Shown: positions 34,691 to 45,003, counted from the stretch's first letter. The stretch is 64,000 bases of DNA from CAYNRA01 sp046293395 (GCA_046293395.1 JBKBOU010000002.1:558001-622000); one strand, 5' to 3'. A program made the numbers and translations. The notes: generated by a model not told the origin, from the letters alone.

Positions 34691-36265
34691 TTAATTTTTA
34701 ATTTCATCAAAATAATACGCAGAGCCATCTCCAGACACGCCAAAGTCATAGAAAACGACGATTCTCACATAATTGGCGGCGGGTGCTTTACTGAAATCGA
34801 ACGTAAGTTTTTCCCAAGCAGCACTTTTTGTATTGACTACATCCACTTCGTGCGTAATACTGGCATCCTTATTTTCTAACTTCATTTTTATCACACGACC
34901 TGCTTTGGGTGCCCATGAGTTCATGGTGATTTTCGGAGAAGCGGCTAAAGTAATGGGTTGTGCCAATTCAAAGAACGTTCCAGCCCAAACCTCAGAACCT
35001 GTTGACTTTGTCAATTTGGCTACTTTTTCGGTTGTATTTTCTCCTGACTTATCTGGATTGGCAAGCACGACTGTTTCCGCGATATTTCCGAATGAAACAA
35101 AAGCGGGTGCATTTCCTTCAAAATTCTGTAAAACAGTGACAGTACCTACGGGCGGATTGCGGTAGAAGTAAATATTATCGACGAAGATGGTACCAAAACC
35201 GGCTGGAGCAAATGGAGAACCCACCAATTTAATTTGGAAAATATCTGCCATCGAGAGACCCTGAGCCGTGAAATCTTTCAACGGAATATCGATGCTATTC
35301 CATTCGTTTGCTTTTAGATTACGTAGTACTAATTTTTCGCCTGTTGCTTGACTAATCGGGAAAATCTCGAGGGCTGTAAGGTCAGTTGTCCACACATCTA
35401 GGTGAAGAAACTCCATATTTGCAGCATTAATCACGCGGTTGAAATCGATTCCTTGGTAATTTAGATTTCCGTATTGAATCATCTCTTCATTCCCAATTTT
35501 ATACGTTCCGAACGTAGTAGATTGGCCCCAATTTGGGTAATAATTTACGTTGGCAATTGTGTTGTAATGTTGGCTGTAAATGGAGATAACATCGCTTGCA
35601 TTTCTTGCTACGGCGATAGGTGCAGGTGCATCTGGTAATGTACGCCCAGTCACCGTGACGACTTCGCTGTACGAGGTTGTGGCTGCGCCTCCACTTTTTG
35701 CCGTAACTTTGATGGTGTACGTACCGTCATTTACGTAAGTATGTGCAATTGTTGAACCAATGGTAGCCACTTGAGGTAACGCAGTTGGGTCGTCTCCGAA
35801 GAGTACTTCAAAAGAAGTAGCAAAGTCCGCTTTTGCTGTTACGAATACCGTTTTGGTTTGTACAGGGTCTTTTTGAATCGATACGACAAGATTTTCGGGT
35901 GCACGGAAAGATACTTTCAAGTTTTGAGTTGATTCAGTGCTCAAGCCCGTCATACCTATTGCTTTGATACGAACATTGTATTCTCCTTCTTTATATACAT
36001 GCGCCCAACTTTGTCCTGGTTTTACTACTTGAGATGTAGCAGAACCATCGCCTGGCAAAACCTCAAAATTAGCGACACCCTCACCGATTGGCGTAATCGT
36101 TACACGTCCGGTATTGTCTTGTGTGATGTCAAAAATGGCTGACACATTTGAAGGTGCCTCCGCTGCATCAAGGAATGCAAGCGGATTTCCCTCTTCCTCG
36201 CAGCTTACCAAGGTAGTAGATGCCACGAATAGTCCAAAAAATATTTTTCTGATAGACTGTATCAT
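34691..36265 (-). CDS. Surface glycan-binding lipoprotein with PKD and CBM-like domains
   Basis: A 524-residue lipoprotein (lipobox L-V-S-C at about residues 19-22). Two PKD/Ig-like domains (about 35-120 and 125-210, the latter with H-T-Y-V-N-D-G-T-Y) are followed by two jelly-roll carbohydrate-binding-like domains (about 220-375 and 380-524), each ending in an F-V-D-N-I or Y-F-D-E-I strand as in CBM families 4/16/22. Position just after susD is that of SusE/SusF-type surface glycan-binding proteins. Binding is inferred from architecture. Confidence 0.8.
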   Translation of the reverse strand: MIQSIRKIFFGLFVASTTLVSCEEEGNPLAFLDAAEAPSNVSAIFDITQDNTGRVTITPIGEGVANFEVLPGDGSATSQVVKPGQSWAHVYKEGEYNVRIKAIGMTGLSTESTQNLKVSFRAPENLVVSIQKDPVQTKTVFVTAKADFATSFEVLFGDDPTALPQVATIGSTIAHTYVNDGTYTIKVTAKSGGAATTSYSEVVTVTGRTLPDAPAPIAVARNASDVISIYSQHYNTIANVNYYPNWGQSTTFGTYKIGNEEMIQYGNLNYQGIDFNRVINAANMEFLHLDVWTTDLTALEIFPISQATGEKLVLRNLKANEWNSIDIPLKDFTAQGLSMADIFQIKLVGSPFAPAGFGTIFVDNIYFYRNPPVGTVTVLQNFEGNAPAFVSFGNIAETVVLANPDKSGENTTEKVAKLTKSTGSEVWAGTFFELAQPITLAASPKITMNSWAPKAGRVIKMKLENKDASITHEVDVVNTKSAAWEKLTFDFSKAPAANYVRIVVFYDFGVSGDGSAYYFDEIKN

Positions 36266-36301
36266 ATACGATTCGTTCTAAATTAAGTGGATGAATTTGA
36301 A

Positions 36302-37765
36302 TTAATACCCTGGGTTTTGCGTGATTTGAGAAATATCAATTTCTTGTTGAGGAATCGGGAATACCTCGTGTTTGCCTGTCACAAAACCATTGATTTGGCT
36401 TGCTGCTTTTTTGGTACGCACCAAGTCAAAAAAGCGGTGACCTTCCATGGCTAGTTCGAGGTGTCTTTCTGCCCAAATTAATTCTGTAAGTGCCGAACCC
36501 GTTGCTGTTACAGGTTGTGCTGCATTACCCAACGCACGGCGACGCACTTGGTTGAGGTATTGTTGTGCTTTTGCGTCACTCAAACCACCTCTATTTTGTG
36601 CTTCTGCTGCCATCAAAAGTACATCTGCATAGCGAATTGCGCGGTAGTTTGTACCGTAATTCAATTCAATTTGTGCGCCACTTTGTCCGGCTCTCGGCAT
36701 GTATTTTTGGTTGAAATAGCCCGTGTGTTTGTAGCCTTCTGCATACGTTGCACCCGTTTGTTGCGCGTATGCTTTGATGTCCAGAATAGTCGTTGCCTTT
36801 CTTTGATCACCCGCTTCGTAGCTATCCACTAATTTCTGTGTTGGCACATTGAAACTCCAACCAGAAGCGTATTTTGGGCCATTAAACGCGCGAATACCGT
36901 TGTGGATAATACCGAAATTTCCTTCCGTTCCTTGTGGCGTAAAACCCCAATCATACCAGTTTGATTTGTTCGTATATTGTATTTCAAATACCGATTCTGG
37001 CCCATTTTCTCCTTCTTCTTCAAACAATTGACCAAAATCATTCACTAAACTATACACCCCAATAACTTCTTCCAACGTATTGGCAGCTTGTGTGAATTTA
37101 TCTTGATACAAATATACTTTACCCAACAGCGCTTTGGCAGCAAAGCGAGTAACACGTCCTTTTTGCGACTGATTTCCAGGTAATTTGGCAATGGCTTCTT
37201 GCAAATCTTTTTCGATTTGGGCATATACTTCTGCTTTGGCAGTTCGCGTCATTTTTCCAGAATCAGAAGCGGTTAAACGTCTATCTGTGAACAACGGCAC
37301 ATCTCCGAAAAACTTAACCAACTCAAAATAATAGTATGCACGCAAGAAATGTACTTCACCGTATAGAGCTTCTTGTGAAGAGAACGCCAGCTTTCCTTTG
37401 TTCTCCATGAGGTAATTTGTGCGGTTTACCCCTTCGTATAGCCATCTCCAGATAGCGGTTAGATTGTCGTTATTGGGGTCGTGGGTCATATCATCAATTT
37501 GTTGAAGACCAATCACGTCTGTGGCACTTTCGCCCCCGCTCAAGGAGTTATCTGAGGCAATATCACCAATAAGTACATTCAAATAAAGCCATTGGAGCGG
37601 GTCATACGCACCAACAACTGCTGCTTCATAATCTTGTGGCGACTGAAAATACGCGTCTGCCACGATTTCAAAATTTTCTTTGGGGTCGTACTTCACGTAA
37701 TCTGCGCAGCTTGTGGCAAACAGAAAAGTAGAAGCTAAGACGGAAAATGGAAGTATTTTTTTCAT
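36302..37765 (-). CDS. susD: SusD/RagB family nutrient-binding lipoprotein
   Basis: The 487-residue outer-membrane lipoprotein lid of a SusCD transporter. Lipobox A-T-S-C at residues 17-20. The N-terminal tetratricopeptide-like helices include H-F-L-R-A-Y-Y-Y-F-E-L-V-K-F-F-G-D-V-P-L, and the C-terminal R-Y-A-D-V-L-L-M-A-A-E-A and E-R-H-L-E-L-A-M-E-G-H-R-F-F-D-L blocks are SusD hallmarks. It caps the SusC barrel and captures oligosaccharide, here probably beta-glucan given the linked GH16. It is co-transcribed after susC with a 52-bp gap. Confidence 0.96.
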   Translation of the reverse strand: MKKILPFSVLASTFLFATSCADYVKYDPKENFEIVADAYFQSPQDYEAAVVGAYDPLQWLYLNVLIGDIASDNSLSGGESATDVIGLQQIDDMTHDPNNDNLTAIWRWLYEGVNRTNYLMENKGKLAFSSQEALYGEVHFLRAYYYFELVKFFGDVPLFTDRRLTASDSGKMTRTAKAEVYAQIEKDLQEAIAKLPGNQSQKGRVTRFAAKALLGKVYLYQDKFTQAANTLEEVIGVYSLVNDFGQLFEEEGENGPESVFEIQYTNKSNWYDWGFTPQGTEGNFGIIHNGIRAFNGPKYASGWSFNVPTQKLVDSYEAGDQRKATTILDIKAYAQQTGATYAEGYKHTGYFNQKYMPRAGQSGAQIELNYGTNYRAIRYADVLLMAAEAQNRGGLSDAKAQQYLNQVRRRALGNAAQPVTATGSALTELIWAERHLELAMEGHRFFDLVRTKKAASQINGFVTGKHEVFPIPQQEIDISQITQNPGY

Positions 37766-37817
37766 TTCTTTGAATCGAATTATTAATACAATTAACTTAA
37801 TACCAACTACTTACCAA

Positions 37818-40800
37818 TTAAAAATTCAATTGTAAGCCACCCATCCAAACACGTGGTTGTGGATAATTCCCTCTGTCAACTCCCGTATCAAGTACACCGG
37901 AAGAAATCTCTGGGTCGTAACCACTGTATTTGGTAAAAGTAAACGCATTCTTCACTTGTGCATACACGCGGAGGTTATTTGCATTTTTCCCGATAGGCAA
38001 TGTATAACCTACTTGAATATTCTTGATTTTCACGAATGTGCCGTCTTCCACGTATCTATCTGAAGGGCGACGGTTGTTATTGCTGTCAATAAAAGTAGCT
38101 CTAGGTTCGTCGTTGCTCGTGCCTTCACCTGTCCAACGTGTCAATGATTTAGCAAAACGATTGGTAAAGTTTAGATTACGTTCGTACGCCCGGTAAATGT
38201 CGCCACCAACAGACGCATACGTAAATGCACTGAAATCAAGATTTTTGTACGAGAAACCAAGGTTCCAACCCAAAGTAAAATCTGGGAATGGGTCTCCGAT
38301 TTGCGTTCTGTCTGCATCGTTGATAATACCATCTTGATTGATATCTACGAAACGAATGTCTCCTGGTTGCGCCCCATTTTGAACGGCATGTGCTTCAATT
38401 TCTGCTTGATTTTGGAACAATCCGTCTGTTTTATAGCCAAAGAAATAGCCCGGAGAGAATCCTTCTTCAAAACGGGTTAAGTTCGTGAACGGAATACCAT
38501 AGCCACTTCCCCAAATAAATTTATCGCCATTATTGATACGTTCTACTAAGTTTGTTGCAGCAGTGAAGTTCAACGACGTAGTAAATCCAAGTTTTTCACC
38601 GATTGTATCTGAATAGCCAACGGCGATATCAAATCCTTTGGTAGATGTTTTTCCGATATTCGCTGCCGGATAAACGGGCGTACCCAAATAAAGAGACAAA
38701 GTTGGATTGAAGAGCAAATCATCTACAGATTTGACGAAATAATCGGCTGTTACCGATAATTTCCGGTTGAAGAAACGTGCATCAAAACCAATATTCATCT
38801 GGATTTGGTTTTCCCAAGTTACACTCTCATTTGGAATCGAGAAGAGGGAAGAACCACTTACGATGTTCCCGTCAAATGTATAGCGAGGGAAAGTAGAAAT
38901 GCGAGAGAACTGTGGACTGATGTTGTCATTACCGACAGTTCCGATGCTACCTCTGATTTTCAGATATTCCACAAAATTTGGTTTGAAGAACGATTCATTG
39001 GACAAAATCCATCCCGCAGAAGCAGAAGGGAAGAACCCGAACTTATTGTTTGCACCAAAACTCGTTGAGCCGTCCACACGACCTGTAAAAGAGAACAAAT
39101 ACTTATTCTTAAATTCGTAATTCAAACGCGTGAAATACGACAGATTTCTTTTCACATACTGGAAAGAACCCGAAGTTTGTGATTCTGGGTCGCCGGTTGC
39201 TGCGCTTACATCTGCGTAATCCCAAGAATTGAACGGGATGCCCTCTGCATTTGCTGTTACGTTATCACCGGTATTGCGGCTGATGGCTGTACCAAATACG
39301 GTTTCAAAAGAATGGTTTTCATTGATTTTAAAATCGTAGTTTGCAAATAATTCGTAGTTGAGTGTCAAGTAATTTGTTCTGGATTCAGATACTCGGTTGC
39401 GCGTAGAAGTGATTTCACCGAGTGGACTGACGGAAACAATCGGGCTCAAGTCCGGGTTGGCATTGGTTCTGTTGTGTCCAATTCCGTAAAAAGTGAAAGG
39501 AGAGAAATTCTTTCCATACACATCTACATAAATATAGCCTAGACGAGAGGTTACTTTCAGATTTTTTAATACGTCATATTGGAACTCCATTTTCCCGAAT
39601 AGTTTATTCGTAGAACCCGTATTGTACGTATCGTTTATTTGTGCTAATGGATTGATGATTTCCTGTGTAATTGTTCTACTGATGCCGAAATTTCCATTCG
39701 CGTCACGCGGGGCAACGGTAGGATCAAAGTTTAACGCATTTGAGAGAACGCTTCCGATGTTGTTTTCCGACAAATTGCTGTTTTTGATGCCTGCGTAACT
39801 TGTATTTAATAACAACTTCAATTTATTCGTGATGGAATTAGTGAAGTTTGCTGTAAAGTTTGTTCGATTAAAATACGACTTATCGCCACCGCCCACAATT
39901 CCTTGTTGCGCCAAATAACCACCAGACAAAAAGAACGAAGAAGTAGCATTTCCTCCAGAAATGGTCAAGTTGTTAGAGGAAATAGGTGCTTGCGTGAACA
40001 CCTCTCTTTGCCAGTCTGTTCCTTCGCCTAAATTAGCCAAAGACGGGAAAACCAAATTCCCGCCCGCAGCTACACTTGCTTCGTTCAAGATGGCAGCATA
40101 TTCTGTGGCGTTGAGAACCTCAATGGTTCTTTGTACTTCTTGCACACCATAATACGAATCGTAGCTGAACTTCGTTTTGCCATCACGCGTACCCGATTTT
40201 GTTTTCACGACAATCACCCCATTGCCACCACTGACACCATAAATTGCTGTTGTTGCTGCATCTTTTAGAACGTGCATGGACTCAATATCGTTGGTATTCA
40301 GTGCATTCAAGTCTTGCAATGTTTGAGGAACACCGTCAATGACAACCAACGGATTTGTACCTGTATAAGAAGGAATACCACGTATCAAGACGGTTGGAGT
40401 AGAACCAGGAGAACCATTGGCAATGACATTTACCCCAGAGGCTTGCCCTTGCAATGCTTCTTCAGCACGAACGGGGCGAAGTTTTTCAATCGTCTTATTA
40501 TTGACAGACGAGATAGCCCCTGAAACGCTTGTTACTTTCTGTGAGCCATATCCCACGACTACGACTTCCTCCAAAACTTGCGCGTCTTCTTCCAAACGGA
40601 CAGAAATCTCGGTTTGATTGCCGACTGTCACTTCCTTGGTTGTATATCCTACAAAAGAAAATACCAAACGATCTGTCGCTTTAACAGACGGAAGAGAGAA
40701 AATCCCTTTGGCGTCTGTGACGGCTCCAGAGGTGCTCCCTTTTAAAGTAACAGAAACGCCTGGAAGCGGGTCTCCAGCTTTGTCTTTCACATTGCCCGTT

Positions 40801-40871
40801 AGCGGAATGCTTTGCCCGTGAACACCCCAAGCAGTGAATAAGAGAAGAAAAAGGAAAATTCGTTGTTTCAT
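37818..40871 (-). CDS. susC: SusC/RagA family TonB-dependent receptor
   Basis: A 1017-residue outer-membrane TonB-dependent transporter. Signal peptide (M-K-Q-R-I-F-L-F-L-L-L ending H-G before QS). A carboxypeptidase-regulatory-like domain (about 22-100) has G-V-S-V-T-L-K-G-S-T-S-G-A-V-T-D. The plug follows with V-V-V-G-Y-G-S-Q-K, and then a 22-strand barrel. The start is ATG 40871; the extra codons to 40904 precede the signal. It heads the operon susC-susD-lipoproteins-GH16 and imports the bound oligosaccharide with TonB energy. Confidence 0.97.
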   Translation of the reverse strand: MKQRIFLFLLLFTAWGVHGQSIPLTGNVKDKAGDPLPGVSVTLKGSTSGAVTDAKGIFSLPSVKATDRLVFSFVGYTTKEVTVGNQTEISVRLEEDAQVLEEVVVVGYGSQKVTSVSGAISSVNNKTIEKLRPVRAEEALQGQASGVNVIANGSPGSTPTVLIRGIPSYTGTNPLVVIDGVPQTLQDLNALNTNDIESMHVLKDAATTAIYGVSGGNGVIVVKTKSGTRDGKTKFSYDSYYGVQEVQRTIEVLNATEYAAILNEASVAAGGNLVFPSLANLGEGTDWQREVFTQAPISSNNLTISGGNATSSFFLSGGYLAQQGIVGGGDKSYFNRTNFTANFTNSITNKLKLLLNTSYAGIKNSNLSENNIGSVLSNALNFDPTVAPRDANGNFGISRTITQEIINPLAQINDTYNTGSTNKLFGKMEFQYDVLKNLKVTSRLGYIYVDVYGKNFSPFTFYGIGHNRTNANPDLSPIVSVSPLGEITSTRNRVSESRTNYLTLNYELFANYDFKINENHSFETVFGTAISRNTGDNVTANAEGIPFNSWDYADVSAATGDPESQTSGSFQYVKRNLSYFTRLNYEFKNKYLFSFTGRVDGSTSFGANNKFGFFPSASAGWILSNESFFKPNFVEYLKIRGSIGTVGNDNISPQFSRISTFPRYTFDGNIVSGSSLFSIPNESVTWENQIQMNIGFDARFFNRKLSVTADYFVKSVDDLLFNPTLSLYLGTPVYPAANIGKTSTKGFDIAVGYSDTIGEKLGFTTSLNFTAATNLVERINNGDKFIWGSGYGIPFTNLTRFEEGFSPGYFFGYKTDGLFQNQAEIEAHAVQNGAQPGDIRFVDINQDGIINDADRTQIGDPFPDFTLGWNLGFSYKNLDFSAFTYASVGGDIYRAYERNLNFTNRFAKSLTRWTGEGTSNDEPRATFIDSNNNRRPSDRYVEDGTFVKIKNIQVGYTLPIGKNANNLRVYAQVKNAFTFTKYSGYDPEISSGVLDTGVDRGNYPQPRVWMGGLQLNF

Positions 40872-40913
40872 GTAATGATTCCTAGATTTGATATAACAAT
40901 TCATTTACTATAA

Positions 40914-40921
40914 CAAATGTA
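40914..40921 (-). promoter_or_regulatory. Candidate susC operon -7 element
   Basis: TACATTTG on the minus strand, 43 bp upstream of the susC ATG. No strong -33 box is present, as expected for an activator-dependent promoter. Confidence 0.45.
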
Positions 40922-41086
40922 GAATCGTTTTTGGGGCAAAAAAAAGAATACGACCTATACAAAAAACATACAAGGAAGGAGAATCAGATGTTGTAGTCAA
41001 TTTGAATATAAAATCTATTATATAGAAGCTATTTCATAAAAAAATACATCTATTTGTATTTAATCATATCATCTATTTCTTCGTTC

Positions 41087-41108
41087 TGTTGTGGTAATGT
41101 TGTGGTAA
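41087..41108. repeat. Tandem 11-bp direct repeat between regulator and susC
   Basis: TGTTGTGGTAA occurs twice head to tail, i.e. one helical turn apart, about 215-240 bp upstream of susC. It could be an activator site for the SusR-like regulator encoded alongside. It starts just beyond that gene's stop codon. Confidence 0.45.
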
Positions 41109-41116
41109 AAAAGGCA

Positions 41117-43957
41117 CTAAAGTGACAAGATATAATCAACTAAACTCTTTTCATGCGGCAAGTCCATTTTCTTACGGATACGGTAGCGTTTAATTTCTAC
41201 ACTTCGGACGGAGATATTGAGGAGAGGTGCAATTTCCTTTGACGACAAATTCAATCGTAAATAGGCGCAGAAACGCAAATCGTTGGGCGTTAATTCGGGA
41301 TGTGTTGATTTCAATTTACGCAAGAAATCTTTGTCTGCATGGTTAAACGCTTCTTCTAAAAATTCCCAGTCTTTGGTATCATTTAGGTTTTCATCGATGA
41401 CACGAATTACCTTATCTGTTCCTTTCTGATTGGCAAGTTGGGTCAACTCACGTTTAATTTCGTGAAGAATTTCATTTTTCTTAATGATGCTCATCGTAGA
41501 GAGCGTCAGCTCTCGATTCTTACTTTCAATTTCACTTACTAACTGCAAATTTTGAAGTTGCATGACCTTTTGCTCAGACTCTAATTGCTTTCTTTCAAAT
41601 TCTCTTTTGTTCTTTTCTAGCTCCTTGTTTTGTTGTTGGATATAATATTTTCTACTCAAGCGGTTGACCATAAAAAGCAGTGCTAGACCGACGATTCCAT
41701 AGAAAATTTTAGCCCAACTCGTTGCATACCATGGGTGTGCGATAGTGAATGTATATGTTGCTATGTTTTCAGAAAATTGATTATTTTGTTTTGCGCGAAC
41801 CGAGAAGACGTACTCTCCGGGTGGTAAATTGTCGAAGTTCACTTCAGATTGGGCAGACCATTCTGTCCAATTATCGTAAAATCCTTGCAACTTATAACTG
41901 TATAAAGCAGCTTCAAACTTGGAAAAAGAAGGAACATAAAACTGAAAAGCCACTTGCCGTTCGTCTGCTAAAAAAGAACCATATTCTGCTTTGTTCACCC
42001 ATGCTTTTGGGCTAGTTCTATTTCCTTTTGTGATGGATTGCAGGAACACAGAAAATGGTTTTTCAGTCTTTTGGGAGGTTTCCGCGACGATATAACCGTC
42101 TGTTGTACCGATGAGTAACGATGAATTTCCGAGAGGCAACACACTTTCAAACCCCGCAATATCACTTCGAACACGTACAGGAAGGGCAATTTTCCGAAAT
42201 GTAAGCCCTTTTTGAAAGGAGTTTGGAGAAATCGAAACAATGTTTTGCTCTGTAAAACCCCAAAGTTTATCCGAACGTACATCTTGAATTAATTTCCCGG
42301 AACGAAAAACATCACCCTCTAAAATCCCTTTTGTAAACGCATTGTTCAAGACAAATCCCTTTTGGTTCTCGTACTGAAAAATTCCCTTTTCAGAGAAATA
42401 ATACACGTTATTTTGATAAGTCGTTAAACCCGATTTTAAACCAATAGGGGCTGATTTTATCAATTCCAAAGAACGAACAGCCAGACCCTCTTTGGCTACT
42501 TTCACCTTGAATACGCCTTTGTATTCGTGATTAACAACCAATTCCTGCTCATTAATCCATTCAAAATAACGGCAAGAAATAGGAGGTAAACCTGCCAACG
42601 TATGGTGAAATTTCCAACGTCCGTTCTCTTTGTGTAAGACCGATAAACCCGTATAATTTCCTTGTAAAATCCAGTCATTTTTGCCTTTGAAACCCTTTAA
42701 ATCCCACGTTCCTGCTTGGCTCGAAATGAGTTCAGCTTGGTTATTTTGAATAATAAACGTGCCTGAATTATGTCCACAAAAAAGCGTATTATCCATGATT
42801 TTCAAGCACCAAACTTGCCCATTTGTACCTGGAATCAGACGAAAGTCATCTGTACTATTCTTCTTTTTACAGAACAAACCTTGGTTAGAACCAATGTACA
42901 AAAAACCATCCTTCTCTTCAGCTGCATACACCGTTCCGATACGCCCACGCAAATCATGATAAACCCGAAAAGGAGCATTCAAATTCACAATCGAAAGTCC
43001 ATTATCCGAGCCAAGCCAAATATTCTTATCCGTGTCTTCAAACAACGATAAAATCGTATTATTTGCCAAGCCATTAGACTGATTCAAAGACATAATTCGT
43101 TGACCATTCGTATTGAAATGTAAAATCCCATTGGATATTGTTCCAACAATCATCTCTCCATTTTCTAATTGAATCGCACTATATATGCTCGTATTTTGCA
43201 AATCCAAAGAAGAACTCGCAGCCCAAGAGACGAGTTCATTGTTTTTCCCAATCCAAATTCCTGCTTGTTGCGTGACATACAGATAATCGCCTTGTGCCGA
43301 ACGCATCATTTCAACGACCACCTCTTTGGTCAAGAGGGGAGAACGCATAAAAAGAACCGATTTCCCCTCCGTTAACTTAAATATTCCTTTTCCGAGTACT
43401 TGAAAAAAAACTTCTTGCCCAACAGTGAACACCTTCGTAATACTGGCATTTGCTGAAATGACCTTTATTTTTTCTGTCGTTTCATCATAGATATACAAGC
43501 GATTCAAAGACTGAAAAACGACAGATTTGCCTTGTGTAATGATGCGCCAAAATTGTTCGTCTTCGACAAGACGAATCTTGTGCTTTTGCGTCAGTGAGGT
43601 GTAAACCAATTGTCCTGAAGCAGATTCTTTCCAGTAGCCAAATTCTTTGTAACAACCCGTGTAAATACGGTCATTGACAGCCTTTACAGAGCGTATAATG
43701 GTCTGATTTACAGAGGGAAACAACTCCCAATGCTCTCCGTTATAGCGCAAAAGACCTGCATTATTTGCAATATAAATCCGTTTATCTTTTCCTTGCGAGA
43801 TTGCCCAATTCTGATTTTCAGCCCCGTATTCTTTAGGCGAAAAAGTTACAATTGGGGGTAATTCTTGTGCATATATTGGAAGATTGGCGAATAAAATGAA
43901 GGAGAAAAAAAGGAGAAAGTTTCGGGACGATGGCAACAAATGAAAAGATAGATTCAT
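41117..43957 (-). CDS. SusR-like membrane-spanning regulator (Reg_prop, Y_Y_Y, LuxR-type HTH)
   Basis: A 946-residue one-component sensor. The N-terminus has a signal/anchor (residues 12-30). About 700 residues of periplasmic beta-propeller follow, with two-component-regulator-propeller repeats (N-I-W-L-G-S-D-N-G-L-S), then a Y_Y_Y domain (about 660-740, L-P-P-G-E-Y-V-F-S-V-R-A). One transmembrane helix lies near 755-775, a coiled coil at 780-840, and a C-terminal LuxR/GerE-like helix-turn-helix (L-S-S-K-E-I-A-P-L-L-N-I-S-V-R-S-V-E). No kinase domain is present, so it is not a hybrid two-component system. It likely senses a glucan fragment and activates the neighbouring susC operon. Confidence 0.88.
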   Translation of the reverse strand: MNLSFHLLPSSRNFLLFFSFILFANLPIYAQELPPIVTFSPKEYGAENQNWAISQGKDKRIYIANNAGLLRYNGEHWELFPSVNQTIIRSVKAVNDRIYTGCYKEFGYWKESASGQLVYTSLTQKHKIRLVEDEQFWRIITQGKSVVFQSLNRLYIYDETTEKIKVISANASITKVFTVGQEVFFQVLGKGIFKLTEGKSVLFMRSPLLTKEVVVEMMRSAQGDYLYVTQQAGIWIGKNNELVSWAASSSLDLQNTSIYSAIQLENGEMIVGTISNGILHFNTNGQRIMSLNQSNGLANNTILSLFEDTDKNIWLGSDNGLSIVNLNAPFRVYHDLRGRIGTVYAAEEKDGFLYIGSNQGLFCKKKNSTDDFRLIPGTNGQVWCLKIMDNTLFCGHNSGTFIIQNNQAELISSQAGTWDLKGFKGKNDWILQGNYTGLSVLHKENGRWKFHHTLAGLPPISCRYFEWINEQELVVNHEYKGVFKVKVAKEGLAVRSLELIKSAPIGLKSGLTTYQNNVYYFSEKGIFQYENQKGFVLNNAFTKGILEGDVFRSGKLIQDVRSDKLWGFTEQNIVSISPNSFQKGLTFRKIALPVRVRSDIAGFESVLPLGNSSLLIGTTDGYIVAETSQKTEKPFSVFLQSITKGNRTSPKAWVNKAEYGSFLADERQVAFQFYVPSFSKFEAALYSYKLQGFYDNWTEWSAQSEVNFDNLPPGEYVFSVRAKQNNQFSENIATYTFTIAHPWYATSWAKIFYGIVGLALLFMVNRLSRKYYIQQQNKELEKNKREFERKQLESEQKVMQLQNLQLVSEIESKNRELTLSTMSIIKKNEILHEIKRELTQLANQKGTDKVIRVIDENLNDTKDWEFLEEAFNHADKDFLRKLKSTHPELTPNDLRFCAYLRLNLSSKEIAPLLNISVRSVEIKRYRIRKKMDLPHEKSLVDYILSL

Positions 43958-43987
43958 AGGGATTCAGGTAAAATCAGCTACTAAAAA

Positions 43988-44848
43988 TCAAGGAATAAAT
44001 GGAGCTACTGCCTTTCGGTACGCCGAAGGGCTACACTTTTTTACACGCTTAAATGTCAGACTGAAATAAGGTAAACTATTAAAACCAACCAAGAAAGCGG
44101 TTTCAGACACACTTTTCCCTTGTGTCAGAAAAACACAAGCCTGATTGATGCGATATTCATTCAAAAAATCCGTAAAATTTTGTTGAAAATTACGTTTGAA
44201 ATAATGACAAAACGCAGCCAACGACAAATGTGTTATTTCTGCAACATCACTCGTTTGAATTTGTTCGGAAAAATGAGCTGCCACAAAGTCTAAAATAGCT
44301 GTGGTTCTCTGAAAATCCTTGTTAGACGAAGCCAAGACTTCCTTTTCATTGAGGAGTTCAAAATCCGAAGAATGCGCGAGATAATCTAGGATTTCGAGTA
44401 AAATAAGTAAACGGGCAAGTCCTTTTTTTTCTGCCAATTTAGGGAAAAATGGAGCACAAACTTTTCGTGCATTTCCATTAAAACGAATACCACAAGCTGC
44501 TTTTTTCAACATAAATTGGATGGCATTCATTTCGGGGAGAGAGCCAAAAATACCGTCAGACAGCATTTCTTTTCGGAACTGCACCACCCATTCTTCGTGG
44601 ACAGATTGAGAGCCATAGCCAAAACCCGCATGTGGGAGATTGTCGCCGATAAGGATAAAATCACCGTCTTCGTATTGGCTAAGATGATTCCCTACATAGC
44701 TACGCCCGTTGCCATTCGGGACAAACACCAACTCTATTTCTGGGTGGTAATGATAATCCCAGGTGAAAGAATCCGCGTGTACATTTTGATACAGAACACG
44801 GAAACTGGAATCTTCGTCGGGTAAAATTTTTTCAAAACGAATCGACAT
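43988..44848 (-). CDS. AraC family transcriptional regulator (cupin sensor)
   Basis: A 286-residue cytoplasmic regulator. The N-terminal cupin domain (residues 10-120) has H-Y-H-P-E-I-E-L. The C-terminal HTH_18 domain (about 190-285) has L-S-L-A-A-F-C-H-Y-F-K-R and V-G-F-N-S-L-P-Y-F-S-L-T-F-K-R. It diverges from the transporter-trehalase operon and probably controls it in response to a sugar, by proximity. Its stop lies 30 bp from the start of the SusR-like gene on the same strand. Confidence 0.9.
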   Translation of the reverse strand: MSIRFEKILPDEDSSFRVLYQNVHADSFTWDYHYHPEIELVFVPNGNGRSYVGNHLSQYEDGDFILIGDNLPHAGFGYGSQSVHEEWVVQFRKEMLSDGIFGSLPEMNAIQFMLKKAACGIRFNGNARKVCAPFFPKLAEKKGLARLLILLEILDYLAHSSDFELLNEKEVLASSNKDFQRTTAILDFVAAHFSEQIQTSDVAEITHLSLAAFCHYFKRNFQQNFTDFLNEYRINQACVFLTQGKSVSETAFLVGFNSLPYFSLTFKRVKKCSPSAYRKAVAPFIP

Positions 44849-44972
44849 ATTGACTAATTAGAACAATAGAGTATAAATATAGCACAAAACAGTATAATTA
44901 AATAGACTTATTCTTTGTTTAATTTGCAATTAAGAAAGTTACTTACATTCTATTTACCTATGATGAATACGC

Positions 44973-45003
44973 GCATTGGGCGCTTCGCGCCCAATGCTTT
45001 TTT
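44973..45003 (+). terminator. Terminator-like hairpin in the leader of the sugar transporter gene
   Basis: A perfect 11-bp stem GCATTGGGCGC/GCGCCCAATGC with a TTC loop and T6. It lies inside the divergent region, 20 bp before the transporter ATG, with no complete gene ahead of it on the plus strand. That is the place of an attenuator rather than an ordinary terminator. Confidence 0.75.
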
